Notes: generated by a model from the letters alone, not told the origin. A stretch of DNA of 64,000 nt from Gammaproteobacteria bacterium (GCA_029253585.1 JAQWZF010000001.1:47248-111247), one strand, 5' to 3'; counted from the first letter of the stretch, positions 20,074 through 29,681 are shown. Translations and numbers: made by a program.

Positions 20074-21032
20074 TGCCGGATTTGCTCCACGACCAGTTGA
20101 TTGGTACGTATCTTAATGAGTTGAATTCTGAGTTTCTCCAAGTCTGACTCCAGCCCCTGCATGCGGAGTTGGAATTGTTCCTTGTAGCGGTTACGCGCCT
20201 TGTTGCTGTGGGTGTTCAGTGCGCCTTTATGCGAGCCATCGGTAATACTGTAGATGCCGGGCACCGGTAAGGATTCCTCTAGTGCGTCATACACCATGCA
20301 GCAGATAACATTGTTATGCTGTGATAGCTGATTCAAATATTGCAGTGCCTTCTCATCCATGGTCGAGAAATCGGAGACCACATACAGGGTGCTGCCGGGG
20401 TTGGTGATACGTCGTATCTGACCCAGTGCATGGGCTAAGCCAGGCTGAAAGCCCGGTTCTGGCTCGCGGTGAGTCTCGGGGTCCTTCACATGTTGAAGTT
20501 CCTGGTTATACAGGTGTATCCGATTCAACAGGTGCAAGGCCGAGCGGCGGCTGCGCTTTGGTCGAATCAAGGCGGCATCCCAGTCGGAAAAGACCAGTCC
20601 GCCGACTCTGTCGCCATTGTCTATGGCCATCCAGCAGAACAGTGCGGCGGCCTGTGCTGCCAAGACCGACTTAAAGGCGACCTGGCTGCCGAAATACATA
20701 TTATGGGTCTGATCAACCGCGATGATAACAGGCCGTTCGCGCTCTTCACGGAAGACTTTGGTAAACGGCCTATTTGTTCGAGCAGTGACTCGCCAGTCGA
20801 TTAATCGTATATCGTCGCCTGGCTGATAGGGCCTGAACTCTTCGAAGTCGAGGCCACGGCCACGCATCTTGGACAGATGCAGTCCGGATATGCCCGCGAT
20901 AGAGCGTGAATGGGCAAGATAATCCAGGTTTTTAGCGGCATGGCGCTGAATCAGCATTTCCTGCAGGCTGATTACCGCCCCGGTGCTCTGGTAGCGGGCG
21001 TAGTGTGGATCAATTTGAATCTTGACTGACAT
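20052..21032 (-). CDS. DUF58 domain protein of the MoxR/Bat cluster
   Basis: A 326-residue protein with the DUF58 core motif (RPYQPGDDIRLIDWRVTART ... FREERER), which resembles a degenerate VWA fold. There is no clear membrane segment. DUF58 proteins typically partner a MoxR ATPase and VWA proteins. The gene starts 18 bp after moxR ends and is translated in the same direction. Confidence 0.87.
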   Translation of the reverse strand: MSVKIQIDPHYARYQSTGAVISLQEMLIQRHAAKNLDYLAHSRSIAGISGLHLSKMRGRGLDFEEFRPYQPGDDIRLIDWRVTARTNRPFTKVFREERERPVIIAVDQTHNMYFGSQVAFKSVLAAQAAALFCWMAIDNGDRVGGLVFSDWDAALIRPKRSRRSALHLLNRIHLYNQELQHVKDPETHREPEPGFQPGLAHALGQIRRITNPGSTLYVVSDFSTMDEKALQYLNQLSQHNNVICCMVYDALEESLPVPGIYSITDGSHKGALNTHSNKARNRYKEQFQLRMQGLESDLEKLRIQLIKIRTNQLVVEQIRQWIAKTS

Positions 21033-21050
21033 GATAAGCCTTGGCGCGGG

Positions 21051-22010
21051 CTAGGCTGAGGGAACGCGTTCGCGAATAGTCTCTAGCACCTTGTCTGGGG
21101 TGACACCGCTTGCCTCGGCCTCGAAACTCAACAATATACGGTGACGTAAACAGTCGAATAGGACCTCTTGAACATCGTCTGGGCTGACGAAATCACGCCC
21201 CTGAATCCAGGCGTGGGCTCGGGCGCAGCGATCCAGGGAGATCGTACCGCGGGGGCTGGCGCCATATTCCAGCCATGAGGCCAAGTCTTCACCATAGGCC
21301 TGCGGATTACGTGTCGCCATAATGAGCTGAATAATGTATTCCTCGACCTCAGGCGCCATGTGCATCTCGAGAATCTCGAGACGCGCAGCAAAAAGAACGT
21401 CCTGCGTTACCTCTTTCGGCGGCTCGGCAACGTGATGCGCTGCTTCGTTGCGTACCAGGTGCAGTATCTCTCTCTCGGCTTCGATCTGAGGATAGTCAAT
21501 CGTAACGTGCATGAGGAAACGATCTAGCTGCGCCTCTGGAAGCGGGTAGGTGCCTTCCTGTTCGATAGGGTTTTGGGTCGCCATAACCAGAAACAGAGGC
21601 GGTAGCTGGAACGATTCGCGGCCTACACTGACCTGATGCTCGCCCATCGCCTCCAGCAGAGCCGATTGGACTTTGGCGGGAGCGCGGTTAATTTCATCAG
21701 CTAGCACTAGATTATGGAAAATAGGCCCCTGTTGGAACCGAAAGGAGCCGTCTTCCGGCCGATATACCTCAGTACCAGTAATATCGCTGGGAAGTAAATC
21801 GGGTGTAAATTGAATTCGGTGGAAATCGCCTTCGATTGCGCGGGAGAGATCCTTAATTGCTTTTGTCTTTGCTAGCCCCGGTGCGCCTTCTACCAAAAGG
21901 TGGCCATCAGCCAGTAATGCAATCAGCAAGCGATCAATGAGGCGTTCCTGGCCTATAATTTGAAGCGATAACCAATTTTTAAGTTCTGTTATTATTTCGT
22001 GATGGCTCAT
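21051..22010 (-). CDS. moxR: MoxR-family AAA+ ATPase
   Basis: A 319-residue AAA+ ATPase with Walker A GAPGLAKT (about 42-49), Walker B LVLADEINRAPAKVQSALLEAM, sensor-1 region MATQNPIEQEGTYPLPEAQLDRF, and the C-terminal lid (SPRGTISLDRCARAHAWIQGRDFV). MoxR ATPases are thought to act as chaperones that activate VWA-containing partners. It is the first gene of the cluster that runs leftward to batD, so its upstream region (22011-22142) probably holds the promoter; I cannot pick clear boxes. Confidence 0.92.
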   Translation of the reverse strand: MSHHEIITELKNWLSLQIIGQERLIDRLLIALLADGHLLVEGAPGLAKTKAIKDLSRAIEGDFHRIQFTPDLLPSDITGTEVYRPEDGSFRFQQGPIFHNLVLADEINRAPAKVQSALLEAMGEHQVSVGRESFQLPPLFLVMATQNPIEQEGTYPLPEAQLDRFLMHVTIDYPQIEAEREILHLVRNEAAHHVAEPPKEVTQDVLFAARLEILEMHMAPEVEEYIIQLIMATRNPQAYGEDLASWLEYGASPRGTISLDRCARAHAWIQGRDFVSPDDVQEVLFDCLRHRILLSFEAEASGVTPDKVLETIRERVPSA

Positions 22011-22142
22011 ATTGATAGTTCTCTGCTGTGAGTGCGGTGCGTAAGGCGAAGTCAGGGATTTTAAACGTTTTGATATGTATGTCTAGGTCGAGATTGTAGC
22101 GGAGTGTTGCTATGTTTCGGGCCGATAAGTTAATTCGATTGA

Positions 22143-22397
22143 GGCTCGCGCCTAAGTATCGAGTACTCGTATTATTTAGAGGCAGTAGCGAATGTTGACA
22201 AGACAGGGTCTGCCGCTGGCAGGGTCAACAAATGGAGCGTGGAAAATGCTAAGTCGCTCACACGCGCAAAAGAGATGTTGGAATTTCTAAAGGCGAAGCA
22301 GGAGCCTGACTACGCCATGTTCTCGGTAGTGCTGCGAGAACTGCAGGCCTTAGCGCAACATACAGTAGTGATATTAGAGCGAAATATCTCAATGTGA
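22143..22397 (+). pseudogene. C-terminal remnant of NAD-specific glutamate dehydrogenase (gdhB)
   Basis: An open frame of 84 codons runs from just after an in-frame stop (22140) to TGA 22395. It has no convincing start or ribosome site. Its last half reads like the extreme C-terminus of the roughly 1600-residue bacterial NAD-dependent glutamate dehydrogenase: NKWSVENAKSLTRAKEMLEF, then DYAMFSVVLRELQALAQ. That gene lies next to the MoxR/Bat cluster in Pseudomonas, and the strand and position fit here. The rest of the gene is absent, since moxR begins about 130 bp to the left on the other strand. I infer a large deletion that spared the tail. The match is from memory of the family, not an alignment. 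Confidence 0.55.
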
Positions 22398-22468
22398 ATG
22401 CTCAGGCTCATGACTTGATTTTCACTGTTAGCGGATGTGAATACTGCGTACAATTCACTAACTCCAAT

Positions 22469-22494
22469 CGGCTTAGCCAATAAAGGCTAAGCCG
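22469..22494 (+). other. perfect 10-bp hairpin between gdhB remnant and pyrD
   Basis: CGGCTTAGCC and GGCTAAGCCG form a perfect 10-bp stem around the loop AATAAA. It ends 23 bp before the TTG start of pyrD. No U-run follows directly, so it is either the old terminator of the lost dehydrogenase gene or a structured pyrD leader. The rest of 22398-22517 shows no gene. Confidence 0.6.
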
Positions 22495-22517
22495 CTATCC
22501 AAATCTGGCGACTCTTT

Positions 22518-23537
22518 TTGTATAAATTTCTACGTAATATTTTATTTTGTCTCCCCGCGGAGGCTTCCCATGATTTCGCTCTGCATGCGATGAAGATTGG
22601 TGACGGCCTAGGTGTCTCCAGCCTTTTTGCGGCGAACCTCGCCGGCAAGGGACAGGCCAAGAAAGTCATGGGGATCCACTTTCCACATGTCGTAGGTCTT
22701 GCCGCTGGCCTGGACAAGAATGCGGACTATGTGGATGCCTTGTCTTCGATGGGATTTGGCTTTATCGAGGTGGGGACTCTGACCCCGCGTCCGCAGTCAG
22801 GTAACCCCAAACCGCGGATGTTTCGCCTCAAATCTGAGCAGGCCATAATCAATCGATTGGGTTTTAACAACAAAGGCATCGATCATGCCTGCGAGAATAC
22901 AGCCCGGCTAAGAAAGCGTGGTGTGTTGGGGATTAATATTGGCAAGAACTTCGATACGCCGGCAGAGCAGGCTAATCAAGATTATATTCACTGCCTGCAA
23001 CGCGCCTATCAACTGGCTGATTATATTACCGTCAATATTTCTTCGCCGAATACGCCCGGACTTCGTGCCCTGCAATTTGGAGACGAGTTTACTATCTTGC
23101 TGGATGAATTAAAGCAGGAGCAGGCGCGACTGCAAGAGCGGCATAAGATCTATACGCCTATTGCTATCAAGTTGGCGCCAGATATGTCAGAGGAGCAAAT
23201 CTCCGACTGTTGCCAGAACCTTCTGAGTCGTGACTTCGACGGAGTAATCGCTACTAATACTACCCTGGACAGATCTCTGGTTGCTTCAAATCCGCTAGCC
23301 GAGGAGTCTGGTGGACTTAGTGGAGCTCCATTGAGCGTGAAGTCCTGTGAAGTCTTACAATGCATAAAAGCTGAGGTCGGTGAGAAGCTGCCTATAATTA
23401 GCGTCGGCGGAATTATGTCTGCTGAGCATGCCCAGCAGCGACTGAGCGCTGGAGCGGATCTTTTACAAATCTATACCGGTTTTATCTATCATGGTCCTGC
23501 ACTGATTGAACAGATTCTTATTGGCATAGACACGTAA
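22518..23537 (+). CDS. pyrD: dihydroorotate dehydrogenase (quinone), class 2
   Basis: PyrD oxidises dihydroorotate to orotate in pyrimidine synthesis and passes electrons to membrane quinones. The 339-residue protein has the class-2 amphipathic N-terminus (MYKFLRNILFCLPAEASHDFAL), FMN-binding VGLAAGLDKNADYVDAL and GFIEVGTLTPRPQ, the catalytic Ser region in NISSPNTPGLR, and TNTTLDRS. The start is TTG 22518, needed for the membrane-associating helix; I see no strong Shine-Dalgarno before it. A hairpin lies just upstream. Confidence 0.95.
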   Translation: MYKFLRNILFCLPAEASHDFALHAMKIGDGLGVSSLFAANLAGKGQAKKVMGIHFPHVVGLAAGLDKNADYVDALSSMGFGFIEVGTLTPRPQSGNPKPRMFRLKSEQAIINRLGFNNKGIDHACENTARLRKRGVLGINIGKNFDTPAEQANQDYIHCLQRAYQLADYITVNISSPNTPGLRALQFGDEFTILLDELKQEQARLQERHKIYTPIAIKLAPDMSEEQISDCCQNLLSRDFDGVIATNTTLDRSLVASNPLAEESGGLSGAPLSVKSCEVLQCIKAEVGEKLPIISVGGIMSAEHAQQRLSAGADLLQIYTGFIYHGPALIEQILIGIDT

Positions 23538-23556
23538 GCGATGGGATAGAACGAGG

Positions 23557-23814
23557 TTGGTTTCGAGCTTGAATAAATTAGTTTTCTACACGACTGTTGG
23601 CTGCCACCTTTGCGAGCATGCCGATCTATTGCTGCAAGAGCTGGCGCAGGCGGCGAATACTGCGAATCGGTTTGAGGTCGAGGAAGCGGATATCAGTACC
23701 GATGAGAAATTGGTTGAGCTTTATGGGATTCGCATTCCTGTAGTAAGAAATACGACAAATGGAAAAGAGATAGGTTGGCCTTTCGGTATTGAGGAATTGA
23801 TTGCGTTATTTTAA
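23557..23814 (+). CDS. glutaredoxin-like protein (DUF836 family)
   Basis: A small thioredoxin-fold protein of 85 residues from TTG 23557, or 81 from the in-frame TTG 23569. It carries a redox CxxC (VGCHLCEHAD), a cis-Pro at YGIRIPVV, and an overall shape typical of the glutaredoxin-like family often found near housekeeping genes in gammaproteobacteria. The physiological partner is unknown. It starts 19 bp after pyrD and may be cotranscribed. Confidence 0.82.
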   Translation: MVSSLNKLVFYTTVGCHLCEHADLLLQELAQAANTANRFEVEEADISTDEKLVELYGIRIPVVRNTTNGKEIGWPFGIEELIALF

Positions 23815-24509
23815 TGTGCCAAGACTCAAAGCGGACACCGAAGAGATTGTCTGCGGGATAGCGTATGTCGACATAGCCGAGCGGGGGGATTTTCTTTTAC
23901 TCGGCGGTCAGCGAGAAACCTGTCATATTTCTTTACGCCTAAACCTGTTTTTCCAATATCGAAATCTCCAATGGCGTGATGGAGTTTTCCGGTGACGCGA
24001 GTAAGCGAGAGCCTCGAAGGTTTGCCGTTCCCCTCGCTAGTCTTTGGTAGGAAGAGGTGCATCTGCTTTACGATACTGCGTACGCCTTAGCTGAAAACAT
24101 CTTCGTCGCCAATATTCTTCTTGATTTGATTGTAGGGCGTTTCAGATTCTACCCGCAGCAGAAAATGGCCAGTATTAGAAAATTTGACGACATGGTTGCG
24201 TAGTATGAAATCGGTGATTTCTGCGCTGATTAATTCGCTGCTACATGAAATAGCTGCCAAAAGCGATAATAGTTAAGAAGCCTTCTTGAAATGCTCTCCT
24301 ATTCAATGGCTGATCCGTGTCTTTCTTCTATATATAGGTACCGATTGCCCTAGTGATGCAGCGCCGGTATCGATCATATCGTTAACCGGCGATAATTTTG
24401 CCGTCAAAACACCGCAGAATCAGTCAAAATGACGTATATTTCTACGAATCTATTATTAATTCTGAGAATCTGCTGGCAACTGCGTCTGTCTTTTAAGCTG
24501 TGGGGTGGC
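23815..24509. other. gene-poor region between the glutaredoxin-like gene and tatD
   Basis: About 695 bp without a gene I can name. The only protein-like piece is on the minus strand, 24260 to 24087 (57 codons from a TTG): it reads LAAISCSSELISAEITDFIL and then a tail containing VVKFSNTGHFLLRVESETPY, ending at TAA. The composition is natural and ends cleanly, but there is no good start or ribosome site, and an in-frame stop lies just upstream, so it may be the C-terminus of a decayed gene. Other open frames here look like chance. Confidence 0.3.
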
Positions 24510-25295
24510 CTACAGGCCGAATAGTCGCCGGGCGTTGTCGCTGGTCTCTATCGCCACCTGCTCTATTGGCCGATCACAGCACCTTGCCAGTGTTTTTAGT
24601 ATTTCTACAAGGTGTCTTGGCTCGTTTCTGCGGGTTTTCGGTTTCGGGGTCAGTGTTCTTGGCAGCAGATAGGGTGCGTCGGTCTCAATCAGGACCCTGT
24701 CGGGGGGAATTATTTCCACCATTGCCTGCAGGTCCACGCCGCGCCTCTCATCACATAGCCATCCGGTGATACCGATATACATGTCCAGAGCAAGGTAATC
24801 CTCTAGTGCCTGCCTGCTATCGGTGAAACAATGCACTACGCCGCCAGCTATCTGCTCGCGGTAACGGTGCAGAAGCTTTAAAAAATCGGGGTGGGCATCA
24901 CGTTGGTGAAGAAACAGGGGTTTTCCCAGCTCTGCGGCGAGAATCAAGTGTTGCTCGAAGGCCTTTAGCTGAGATTCCTTGCTAGAAAAATTGCGATTGA
25001 AATCCAGTCCGGTCTCGCCTATGGCGACTACTTTGTCATCCCTGGCGAGTGACCGCACTGAGAGCAGCGCCTGATTGTCGAAACTCTCGGCGACATGAGG
25101 ATGATAGCCCGCGGTGCAGCTTAAAATAGCTGGCCTGTTCTTACTCAGCGCCAGTGCAGCCTCGTTTGATGTCGTATCTGTGCCTGTAACAATAATATGG
25201 GAAACCCCAGCCTCGATTGCAGTGGCGATGACATCGTCCAAGTCATGGCTGAAGGATTCATGGCTGAGATTGGCGCCGATATCGATGAGATTCAT
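24510..25295 (-). CDS. tatD: TatD-family metal-dependent DNase
   Basis: A 261-residue TIM-barrel metallohydrolase with the family landmarks: DIGANLSHESF at the N-terminus, GETGLDFNR, LFLHQRDAH, VVHCFTDS, and IETDAPYLLPR near the C-terminus, together giving the metal ligands. TatD proteins act as 3'-5' exonucleases on DNA. Here ligand 1 reads D-x-G-A-N rather than the D-x-H-x-H of classical YcfH members, fitting the TatD subgroup. It is divergent from ilvE. Confidence 0.9.
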   Translation of the reverse strand: MNLIDIGANLSHESFSHDLDDVIATAIEAGVSHIIVTGTDTTSNEAALALSKNRPAILSCTAGYHPHVAESFDNQALLSVRSLARDDKVVAIGETGLDFNRNFSSKESQLKAFEQHLILAAELGKPLFLHQRDAHPDFLKLLHRYREQIAGGVVHCFTDSRQALEDYLALDMYIGITGWLCDERRGVDLQAMVEIIPPDRVLIETDAPYLLPRTLTPKPKTRRNEPRHLVEILKTLARCCDRPIEQVAIETSDNARRLFGL

Positions 25296-25498
25296 TGTTC
25301 ACCTGTATTTTGCCGGATTTTAACTGGCTTGCACTTCCCCGTTCGGCAGATTGAAAGCGGACAGAGTCTATCGCAAGGGTGCACTCAGAGCCAGTTACCG
25401 CTTCACTGTCAGGCCCGGCCAGCATAGATATTTCGACATTTTTGCCCGATAATAGGCGCCCTCGTGACACAGGTTTTATAGTGGATGTAAAAGTTAAC

Positions 25499-26539
25499 AT
25501 GCAGATGGAAAAGAAAGCACTCGATTGGGCCAATCTCGGGTTTCAATATCAGCGCACCGATTCACGCTATAGCGCAAATTGGTCCCAGGGTAGTTGGAAC
25601 GAAGGCAAGCTAGTTGGCAGCGAAATGATTGCTGTGCACGAGGGTGCGCCATCTTTGCACTATGCACAGCAGTGCTTTGAGGGAATGAAGGCGCAGGCTG
25701 CACCGGACGGTCGCGTACTATTATTCCGCCCCGATTTGAATTGCGAGCGGATGAGTCAAGCTGCTGCCAGGTTGCTAATGCCCGCCGTGCCGACCGAGTT
25801 ATTCATGCACGGCGTTGAAGAGGCTGTTAGGGCAAATTATGCCTGGATACCCCCTTACGGTTCGGGAGCATCACTCTATATTCGGCCTATGTTGATTGGC
25901 TTAGGCGAGAATCTGGGCTTAAAGCCTGCTAAGGAATTCGAGTTCCGTGTTTTTGTCTCTCCAGTGGGGCCCTACTACAAGCAGGCTGGCCTGTCGGTGA
26001 TAAGCCTGGCTGTGTCGGACGTCGACCGAGCTGCGCCTAAGGGTACCGGTAGCTATAAAGTAGGGGCGAACTATGCGGGCGGTTTACTTGCAACCAAGCT
26101 GGCACAGGAGATTGGGGCGAACGAGGCTCTTTACCTTGATGCGAGAGAGAGCCGCTACATCGATGAGGCGGGTTCTGCGAATATTCTCATATCGACAGAG
26201 GATGGTGTCTTACTCACGCCCAAGTCGGATGCCATATTACCGAGTATTACGCGTCGATCGATAATGACCCTGGCCGCCGAAGAGTTAGGTATGAGCACCG
26301 AAGAAAGGCCTATAGATCTGCGTGCAGAATTTGCCACCTTTCAAGAGGCGGGAGCCTGTGGCACCGCGGCCGTACTTTCCCCAATAGGTAAGATATGGTT
26401 TGACGGGCAATGGAATGAGGTTGGCGATGCAGGGTCGGAAGTGGGCCCTACTATGCAGAAAGTTTACGATCTTCTAGTCGGAATACAGAAGGGTGAGCTC
26501 GATGACGAGCGTGGCTGGTGTCACGAGGTTAGAATCTAG
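25499..26539 (+). CDS. ilvE: branched-chain amino acid aminotransferase
   Basis: This PLP enzyme carries out the last step of leucine, isoleucine and valine synthesis. From ATG 25499 it is 346 residues; the open frame extends to 25379, and GTG 25481 or ATG 25505 are alternatives. It belongs to the eukaryote-like type II BCAT group (fold-type IV): LHYAQQCFEGMKA, LYIRPMLIGLGENLGL, the PLP Lys in GTGSYKVGANYAG, EAGSANIL, and FQEAGACGTAAVLSPI with the CxxC-like region reduced to one Cys. It stands alone, divergent from tatD. Confidence 0.92.
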   Translation: MQMEKKALDWANLGFQYQRTDSRYSANWSQGSWNEGKLVGSEMIAVHEGAPSLHYAQQCFEGMKAQAAPDGRVLLFRPDLNCERMSQAAARLLMPAVPTELFMHGVEEAVRANYAWIPPYGSGASLYIRPMLIGLGENLGLKPAKEFEFRVFVSPVGPYYKQAGLSVISLAVSDVDRAAPKGTGSYKVGANYAGGLLATKLAQEIGANEALYLDARESRYIDEAGSANILISTEDGVLLTPKSDAILPSITRRSIMTLAAEELGMSTEERPIDLRAEFATFQEAGACGTAAVLSPIGKIWFDGQWNEVGDAGSEVGPTMQKVYDLLVGIQKGELDDERGWCHEVRI

Positions 26540-26927
26540 TCTCCCGGCTTCTTACAAAGTGCCATGTCTAACAATTAAATCTCCGAATCTATAGTCTGCT
26601 TTGTGATGGTAAGATCGATTTGTAGGCACTGCTCATTATCTCAAGCATTATGGAAATGATCCCGAAGGGCCTGATTTGACTCCGGGCCTTTTGTGATGCC
26701 GCGGAAATAACTCAACTTTGGTAATAATTAATTTTGCGTCAGTATTCTCTCTAACAATTGTTACATTTCCCTTAGATATTGCTAACTTGCTTGATGAGAG
26801 CTCCGGCATTCGATGTCCCTAACAAGTATTTTTTTTAGAGAAAACTTGACCCATCTCCAACTTATCCTTATATATGTGCGCAGTTCGAGTAGCCACAATC
26901 GCAATAAATAGAGAAAACTTATAGCCA
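26540..26927 (+). other. intergenic region ilvE-topA
   Basis: 388 bp without a gene. An imperfect hairpin near 26664-26693 (AAGGGCC ... GGGCCTT followed by TTTG, one mismatch) may serve as the ilvE terminator. The rest is AT-rich and presumably contains the topA promoter, but I cannot assign boxes with confidence. An open frame crossing here on the minus strand is antisense to topA and not credible. Confidence 0.4.
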
Positions 26928-29639
26928 ATGTCTAAATCTTTAGTAATAGTCGAGTCTCCCGCTAAGGCAAAAACTATCAATAAGTACTTGGGTAACGAGT
27001 ACATTGTTAAGTCCAGCGTCGGACACATACGAGATCTGCCAACCAGTGGTAGTGGTAAGGCTATAGACACCAAGGCGCGTGCCGCAGCTGCTGCATTGAC
27101 TCGCAAGATGGCCCCTGAAGAAAAAGTAATCTTCAAGAAAAAAAAGGCCAAACAACAACTTGTGAAGCGGATGGGTATAGATCCAGAACAGGATTGGGCG
27201 GCCCAGTATGAGATTCTACCAGGCAAGGAGAAAGTCGTTGCCGAGTTACAGAAGCTGGCTAAGAACGCCGATCACATCTATCTCGCCACTGACCTTGATA
27301 GAGAAGGGGAGGCTATCGCCTGGCATCTACAGGAAGCTATAGGTGGTGACCCCGCTCGTTATAAACGCGTTGTTTTCAATGAAATTACTAAGAAAGCGAT
27401 CACAGATGCCTTTAAGGAGCCCGGCGAGCTCGATATGCGTTATGTCGAAGCCCAGCAGGCGCGACGATTCTTAGATCGGGTCGTGGGCTTTATGGTTTCG
27501 CCATTGCTTTGGGCCAAGGTGGCGCGAGGCCTGTCGGCGGGTCGTGTGCAATCGGTAGCTGTGCGTCTTGTCGTTGAGCGAGAACAGGAGATTCGCGCGT
27601 TCATTCCAGAGGAATTCTGGGAAGTCTACGCAAAGTTAGATACCAAGAAGAAAGAAAAGCTGCGCTGCCAGATTGTAAGACAGAGCGGCAACAATTTTAG
27701 GCCCAACAACAAAGCCGATACCGATGCTGCATTGGCGACGCTAGAGTCTGCCGACTATAAGGTGCTCAAGCGCGAGGATCGCCCAACTTCTTCGAAGCCG
27801 AAGCCGCCACTGATCACCTCGACCTTGCAGCAGGCCGCGAGCACCAGGCTGGGCTTCGGTGTTAAAAAGACGATGATGATGGCGCAGCGGCTCTACGAAG
27901 CCGGCTATATAACCTACATGCGTACCGACTCGACCCATCTGAGTAATGACTCCATAGCAATGTGCCGGAATTACATCGATAAGAGCTTCGGCGACAAGTA
28001 TCTAACCGAAAAGCCGATGTTCTATAGTTCCAAAGAGGGCGCTCAGGAAGCGCACGAGGCGATACGACCTACCGAAGTAAAGATGGTGGCAGAGAAATTG
28101 ATGGGCATGGAGCCCGACGCGGTGCGCCTGTATACCCTTATCTGGCAATACTTTGTCGCCTGTCAGATGCAGCCGGCTAGGTATCTTAGTTCTTCGATCA
28201 CAGTCGCAGCGGCTGAGTTTGAGCTACGTACCAGGGGACGGATCATGCAGTTCGATGGTTATCTCAGGGTAATGCCATCGAAAGATGAAGATGTTGTCTT
28301 GCCAGCTGTGGAGGAGGGCGATTCGCTCGACCTCGAATTACTGGAGCCATTTCAGAATTTCACCAAGCCGCCTGCTCGCTTCACCGAAGCCAGCTTAGTG
28401 AAGGAATTGGAGAAGCGCGGCATTGGCCGTCCTTCTACCTATGCGTCTATCATCTCGACGATTCAAGACCGTGGCTATGTTCGAACCGAGAGCAAGCGCT
28501 TCTATGCCTTGAAAATGGGCGATATTGTCGCCGAGCGTTTGCAGGAGAGCTTCGCTGAACTGATGGATTATGATTTCACCGCAAAGATGGAAGAGTCTCT
28601 CGATGAAGTTGCCGGTGGCGAGAAGAATTGGAAGAAGCTGCTAAACGAGTTCTACGCAGGGTTTACCAGTCAGCTTGCAACGGCTGAGGCTGAAGATGGC
28701 GGTATGCGCACTAATAATCCTACCGACACAAATATCGAATGTCCTAAGTGTGGCCGACATATGCAGACCCGCACCGCGTCGACGGGTGTGTTCCTCGGCT
28801 GTTCCGGTTATGCGCTGCCACCCAAGGAGCGTTGCAAGTCCACTATAAATCTGACTCCCGGCGATGATGCGATTCGCACCGACACGGCGGAAGAGGCGGA
28901 AGCGCAGGAAAATATCCTATTGCGCAACAAACATAGGTGCTCGCTATGTAATACAGCGATGGAGCCCTATCTCATCGATGAGAAGCGCAAGTTGCATGTC
29001 TGCGGAAATAATCCAGATTGCCAGGGCTACGAGGTGGAGAACGGCGAGTTTAAGATTCGTGGCTATGATGGGCCAATTATCGAATGTGATAAATGTGGCC
29101 ATGATATGCAATTAAAGACCGGCCGATTCGGCAAGTATTTCGGTTGTAGCAGTGAAGACTGCAAGAACACGCGCAAGCTCCTGCGTAATGGCGAGGCGGC
29201 ACCGCCGAAGATGGATCCGGTGCAAATGCCCGAGCTTGTCTGCGAGACAGTCGAAGATCACTATGTGCTGCGCGACGGTGCGTCGGGAATGTTTCTGGCG
29301 GCGAGTAAGTTTCCGCGCAATCGTGAAACCAGAGCGCCCTATATTGAAGAGCTGTTACCATATAAAAGTGAGATAGATCCGAAATACGAGTTTCTACTGA
29401 AGGCGCCAGTTGAAGACGACGAAGGCAATAAGACCCTGGTTCGTTTTAGCCGCAAGACGAAAGAGCAATATGTTCAGACCGAAGTCGATAAGAAGGCGAC
29501 GGGTTGGAAGGCTTTTTATGAAGGCGATAAGTGGGTTGTAAGCAAGCCGGAGAAAAAAGCGAAAGTCGCCAAGAAAAAGGTCGCTAAGAAGAAAGCGGCC
29601 AAGAAAAAAGTAAAAAAGAAGGCCGCGAAGAAGGTCTAG
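26928..29639 (+). CDS. topA: DNA topoisomerase I
   Basis: TopA relaxes negative supercoils. The 903-residue protein has the Toprim domain ([27 protein letters not shown]), the catalytic Tyr at about residue 330 in [14 protein letters not shown], and the gate domain with [12 protein letters not shown]. Zinc-ribbon modules follow (CPKCGRHM..., CSLCNTAM...[15 protein letters not shown]...CSSEDC); the first has fewer Cys than usual. The C-terminus is a lysine/alanine-rich tail ([25 protein letters not shown], about 30 residues) that probably binds DNA. Confidence 0.97.
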   Translation: MSKSLVIVESPAKAKTINKYLGNEYIVKSSVGHIRDLPTSGSGKAIDTKARAAAAALTRKMAPEEKVIFKKKKAKQQLVKRMGIDPEQDWAAQYEILPGKEKVVAELQKLAKNADHIYLATDLDREGEAIAWHLQEAIGGDPARYKRVVFNEITKKAITDAFKEPGELDMRYVEAQQARRFLDRVVGFMVSPLLWAKVARGLSAGRVQSVAVRLVVEREQEIRAFIPEEFWEVYAKLDTKKKEKLRCQIVRQSGNNFRPNNKADTDAALATLESADYKVLKREDRPTSSKPKPPLITSTLQQAASTRLGFGVKKTMMMAQRLYEAGYITYMRTDSTHLSNDSIAMCRNYIDKSFGDKYLTEKPMFYSSKEGAQEAHEAIRPTEVKMVAEKLMGMEPDAVRLYTLIWQYFVACQMQPARYLSSSITVAAAEFELRTRGRIMQFDGYLRVMPSKDEDVVLPAVEEGDSLDLELLEPFQNFTKPPARFTEASLVKELEKRGIGRPSTYASIISTIQDRGYVRTESKRFYALKMGDIVAERLQESFAELMDYDFTAKMEESLDEVAGGEKNWKKLLNEFYAGFTSQLATAEAEDGGMRTNNPTDTNIECPKCGRHMQTRTASTGVFLGCSGYALPPKERCKSTINLTPGDDAIRTDTAEEAEAQENILLRNKHRCSLCNTAMEPYLIDEKRKLHVCGNNPDCQGYEVENGEFKIRGYDGPIIECDKCGHDMQLKTGRFGKYFGCSSEDCKNTRKLLRNGEAAPPKMDPVQMPELVCETVEDHYVLRDGASGMFLAASKFPRNRETRAPYIEELLPYKSEIDPKYEFLLKAPVEDDEGNKTLVRFSRKTKEQYVQTEVDKKATGWKAFYEGDKWVVSKPEKKAKVAKKKVAKKKAAKKKVKKKAAKKV

Positions 29640-29641
29640 TT

Positions 29642-29681
29642 ATCCTGCTGTGACAGCCCCCGAGTGCTGTCACAGCAGGAT
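29642..29681. terminator. perfect 16-bp inverted repeat between convergent topA and lexA
   Basis: ATCCTGCTGTGACAGC (29642-29657) and GCTGTCACAGCAGGAT (29666-29681) pair perfectly over 16 bp around an 8-base loop (CCCCGAGT). It starts 2 bp after the topA stop and ends 16 bp before the lexA stop, so it can form in both transcripts. There is no strong U-run on either side, so it may protect mRNA ends or act with Rho rather than as a classical intrinsic terminator. Confidence 0.6.

Noticed and set aside
23826..24062. 78-codon minus-strand open frame in the gap before tatD
   Set aside because: Basic, low-quality composition without homology I recognise; no support for a start.
26819..27226. 135-codon minus-strand open frame over the topA start
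   Set aside because: Antisense to the strongly conserved topA N-terminus.
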